This document shows, one piece after another, positions 12,547-13,857 of a stretch of 13,857 nt of DNA. A program made the position numbers and the translations under genes. Each line of letters opens with the position of its first letter. Position 1 is the stretch's first letter. Source of the stretch: DASUAS01 sp036502765 (lineage in GTDB: Bacteria; Actinomycetota; Acidimicrobiia; IMCC26256; DASPTH01); the NCBI GenBank assembly GCA_036502765.1, contig DASXXX010000177.1, forward strand, positions 1 to 13,857, in the 5' to 3' direction. The notes under the pieces are model-generated. The model did no database searches. It saw only the letters and a list, made by a program, of their open reading frames with translations, and was not told the origin of the DNA.

Positions 12547-13485
12547 ATGTCGGAACGTTCGCGGAGTCTGCCCCGTCGTACCTGCCTGGCGGTGCCGGGT
12601 TCGAGCGAGAAGATGCTCGGGAAGGCCCCCGGTCTGGGGGCCGACATGGTCTTCCTCGACCTCGAGGACTCCGTCGCGCCGCTCGAGAAGGAAGCCGCGC
12701 GCGACAACGTCGTGCGCGCGATCCGCGAGCTCGACTGGGGCGACACCGTGGTGTGCGTGCGCGTGAACGCGTGGGACACGAAGTGGACCTACCGCGACGT
12801 GATCCACGTGGTCGAGCACGCGGGCGAGCGCCTCGACGAGATCATGCTGCCGAAGGTGCAGTACGCCAGCGACGTCGTCGCCCTCGATCTGTTGCTCACG
12901 CAGATCGAGGAGACCATCGGTCGCGAGTCGCACGTCGGCATCGAGGCGCAGATCGAGACCGCGCGCGGGTTGATCAACGTCGAGGAGATCTGCGCCGCGT
13001 CGCCGCGCATGGAGACGATCGTGTTCGGTCCCGCCGACTTCGCGGCGTCGACCGAGATGCCGGTGCTCACCGGCGGCGTGCAGATCCCCGAGTACCCGGG
13101 TGACCACTTCCACTACACGTTCTCGAAGATCCTGATGGCCGGGCGCGCCAACGGCCTCCAGGTGATCGACGGACCGTTCCTCAAGATCCGCGAGCTGGAA
13201 CAGCTGCGCGACTACTCGATGCGGCCCCGCATCCTCGGCTTCGACGGCAAGTGGGCGCTGCACCCCGACCAGGTCAAGGTCATCAACGAGGTCTTCACGC
13301 CGACCCAGGAGCAATTCGACCGGGCGTTCGACATCCTCGAGGCCTACGAGAAGGCCACGACCGAGGGCGACCGCAAGGGCGCGGTCATGTTCGGCGACGA
13401 GATGATCGACGAGGCGAGCCGCAAGATGGCGCTGAAGTTCGTCGGTCGCGGCGAGCGCGCCGGCATGTCCCGCAGCGCCCAATAG
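12547..13485 (+). CDS. CitE/HpcH-family CoA-ester lyase (malyl-CoA/citramalyl-CoA lyase-like)
   Basis: This 312-residue TIM-barrel enzyme belongs to the HpcH/HpaI aldolase-citrate lyase beta family. Typical blocks appear in order: RTCLAVPGSSEKML (11-24), DMVFLDLEDSVAPLEKEAAR (33-52), VRVNAWDT with R72, IEAQIETARGLINVEEI with Mg ligand E137, FGPADFAAS with Mg ligand D164, and GFDGKWALHPDQV (231-243). Family members cleave or form beta-hydroxyacyl-CoAs such as malyl-CoA, beta-methylmalyl-CoA or citramalyl-CoA through an Mg-enolate. The length suits the single-subunit Mcl1/CitE-like lyases rather than a citrate lyase complex, whose other subunits are absent. I chose ATG 12547 because of the TACCCT box 7 nt upstream and because the extra residues from GTG 12508 resemble nothing. 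Convergent with the acyl-CoA dehydrogenase across a large hairpin. Confidence 0.9.
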   Translation: MSERSRSLPRRTCLAVPGSSEKMLGKAPGLGADMVFLDLEDSVAPLEKEAARDNVVRAIRELDWGDTVVCVRVNAWDTKWTYRDVIHVVEHAGERLDEIMLPKVQYASDVVALDLLLTQIEETIGRESHVGIEAQIETARGLINVEEICAASPRMETIVFGPADFAASTEMPVLTGGVQIPEYPGDHFHYTFSKILMAGRANGLQVIDGPFLKIRELEQLRDYSMRPRILGFDGKWALHPDQVKVINEVFTPTQEQFDRAFDILEAYEKATTEGDRKGAVMFGDEMIDEASRKMALKFVGRGERAGMSRSAQ

Positions 13486-13496
13486 CGCGGCCTTCA

Positions 13497-13557
13497 CCAC
13501 CAACAGTTGTCAGACTTCTCCGCGCCATGCGCGGTTTTCTCTGACAACTGTTGGTGG
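13497..13557. terminator. Large bidirectional nested hairpin
   Basis: The arms 13497-13514 and 13540-13557 are a perfect 18-bp inverted repeat (CCACCAACAGTTGTCAGA and its complement). Inside, CCGCGC (13520-13525) pairs with GCGCGG (13529-13534) around CAT, with an asymmetric pyrimidine-rich internal loop between stems. It starts 12 nt after the lyase stop and ends 2 nt from the leftward acyl-CoA dehydrogenase stop. It is the longest such element here and well placed to terminate both convergent genes. Confidence 0.75.
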
Positions 13558-13559
13558 AG

Positions 13560-13857
13560 TTATCCGCGCGCGAGGGCGTTTTCGCAGAGGCGGCGGGCGA
13601 TGACGCGCAGGCAGAGGGTCTCGTCGGCGCCTTCGAAGATCGAGAGCACGCGGGCGTCGACGAAGAAGCGCGAGACGGGGAACTCCTCGGCATAGCCCAT
13701 GCCGCCATGCAGTTGCATGGCCTCCCGCGTCACCCATTCCGCGGTGCGGCACACGTATGCCTTCACCATCGACGCAGCCAGGGTGCCCTCGCCGCGTCCC
13801 ATCCGCCGGGCGACGTCGTAGGCGAATTGGCGGCCCGCCTGGATCCACGCGGCCATG
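13560..13857 (-). CDS. Acyl-CoA dehydrogenase, C-terminal part (5' end outside window)
   Basis: The frame is open from the right window edge to the TAA at 13560-13562, showing about the last 99 residues. They form the C-terminal helical domain of an FAD-dependent acyl-CoA dehydrogenase: QLHGGMGYAEEFPVSRFFVDARV, then SIFEGADETLCLRVIARRL. HGGMGY belongs to the flavin-binding region. The Glu of IFEG lies at the position of the catalytic base of MCAD-type enzymes; the usual Thr of EGT is replaced by Ala (EGADE). It would oxidise acyl-CoA to 2-enoyl-CoA and pass electrons to ETF. The ATG at the window edge (13856) is internal, not the true start. It is convergent with the CitE-like lyase and separated from it by a hairpin. 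Confidence 0.85.
   Translation of the reverse strand, partial: MAAWIQAGRQFAYDVARRMGRGEGTLAASMVKAYVCRTAEWVTREAMQLHGGMGYAEEFPVSRFFVDARVLSIFEGADETLCLRVIARRLCENALARG

Noticed and set aside
11598..13103. Plus-strand open frame of 501 codons over the MBL-fold gene and half of the CitE-like gene
   Set aside because: It lies antisense to the MBL-fold gene and out of frame with the lyase, both of which have complete catalytic motifs.

Overview
This is a GC-rich, gene-dense bacterial chromosome segment. It carries twelve protein genes on both strands, two of them cut by the window ends. Several features point to an actinobacterium: a luciferase-like, probably F420-dependent oxidoreductase, a mycothiol-type maleylpyruvate isomerase fold protein, a RipA-like NlpC/P60 wall hydrolase, GTG starts, TANNNT -10 boxes and apparently leaderless mRNAs. 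A lineage near Acidimicrobiia is my guess and is not proved by the sequence. There are no rRNA, tRNA, CRISPR, integrase or insertion-sequence signals.

Left part (1-6878): acyl-CoA catabolism. The window opens with the end of an amidohydrolase, followed by a nested hairpin. A two-gene operon follows: an acyl-CoA ligase overlapping an LLM-class oxidoreductase by 4 nt. A second long hairpin separates it from a convergent three-gene operon read leftward: a fused tandem class III CoA-transferase, a free-standing DUF35 Zn-ribbon/OB protein and a thiolase-superfamily protein. All three are translationally coupled (ATGA and TGATG overlaps). The thiolase-like protein lacks the catalytic cysteines. Together with DUF35 it resembles the Ltp2-ChsH2 side-chain-cleaving aldolase more than a true thiolase. 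The set suggests activation, CoA transfer and C-C cleavage of an unidentified carboxylic acid, perhaps a steroid-like or branched side chain.

Middle part (6879-9702): a rightward run. A type I pantothenate kinase (coaA) has its conserved N-terminal helix encoded upstream of the first usable in-frame start, apparently because of a +1 frameshift after a leaderless ATG. A mycothiol-dependent maleylpyruvate-isomerase-like enzyme and an alpha/beta-hydrolase fused to a complete thioredoxin domain follow.

Right part (9777-13857): leftward genes for a secreted NlpC/P60 endopeptidase, a thioredoxin-fold protein without a CXXC, and an MBL-fold hydrolase. The hydrolase gene diverges from a CitE/HpcH-type CoA-ester lyase over only 61 bp. 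A large hairpin and the C-terminal end of a leftward acyl-CoA dehydrogenase close the window.

Two non-coding patterns stand out. Five starts (485, 6998, 11581, 12485, 12547) have a TANNNT box ending 6-8 nt upstream, the signature of leaderless promoters. Three gene ends carry long nested inverted repeats built to one plan (12-18 bp perfect outer arms, a small internal loop, a 5-6 bp inner stem), with a weaker fourth; they probably act as terminators, bidirectional where genes converge.
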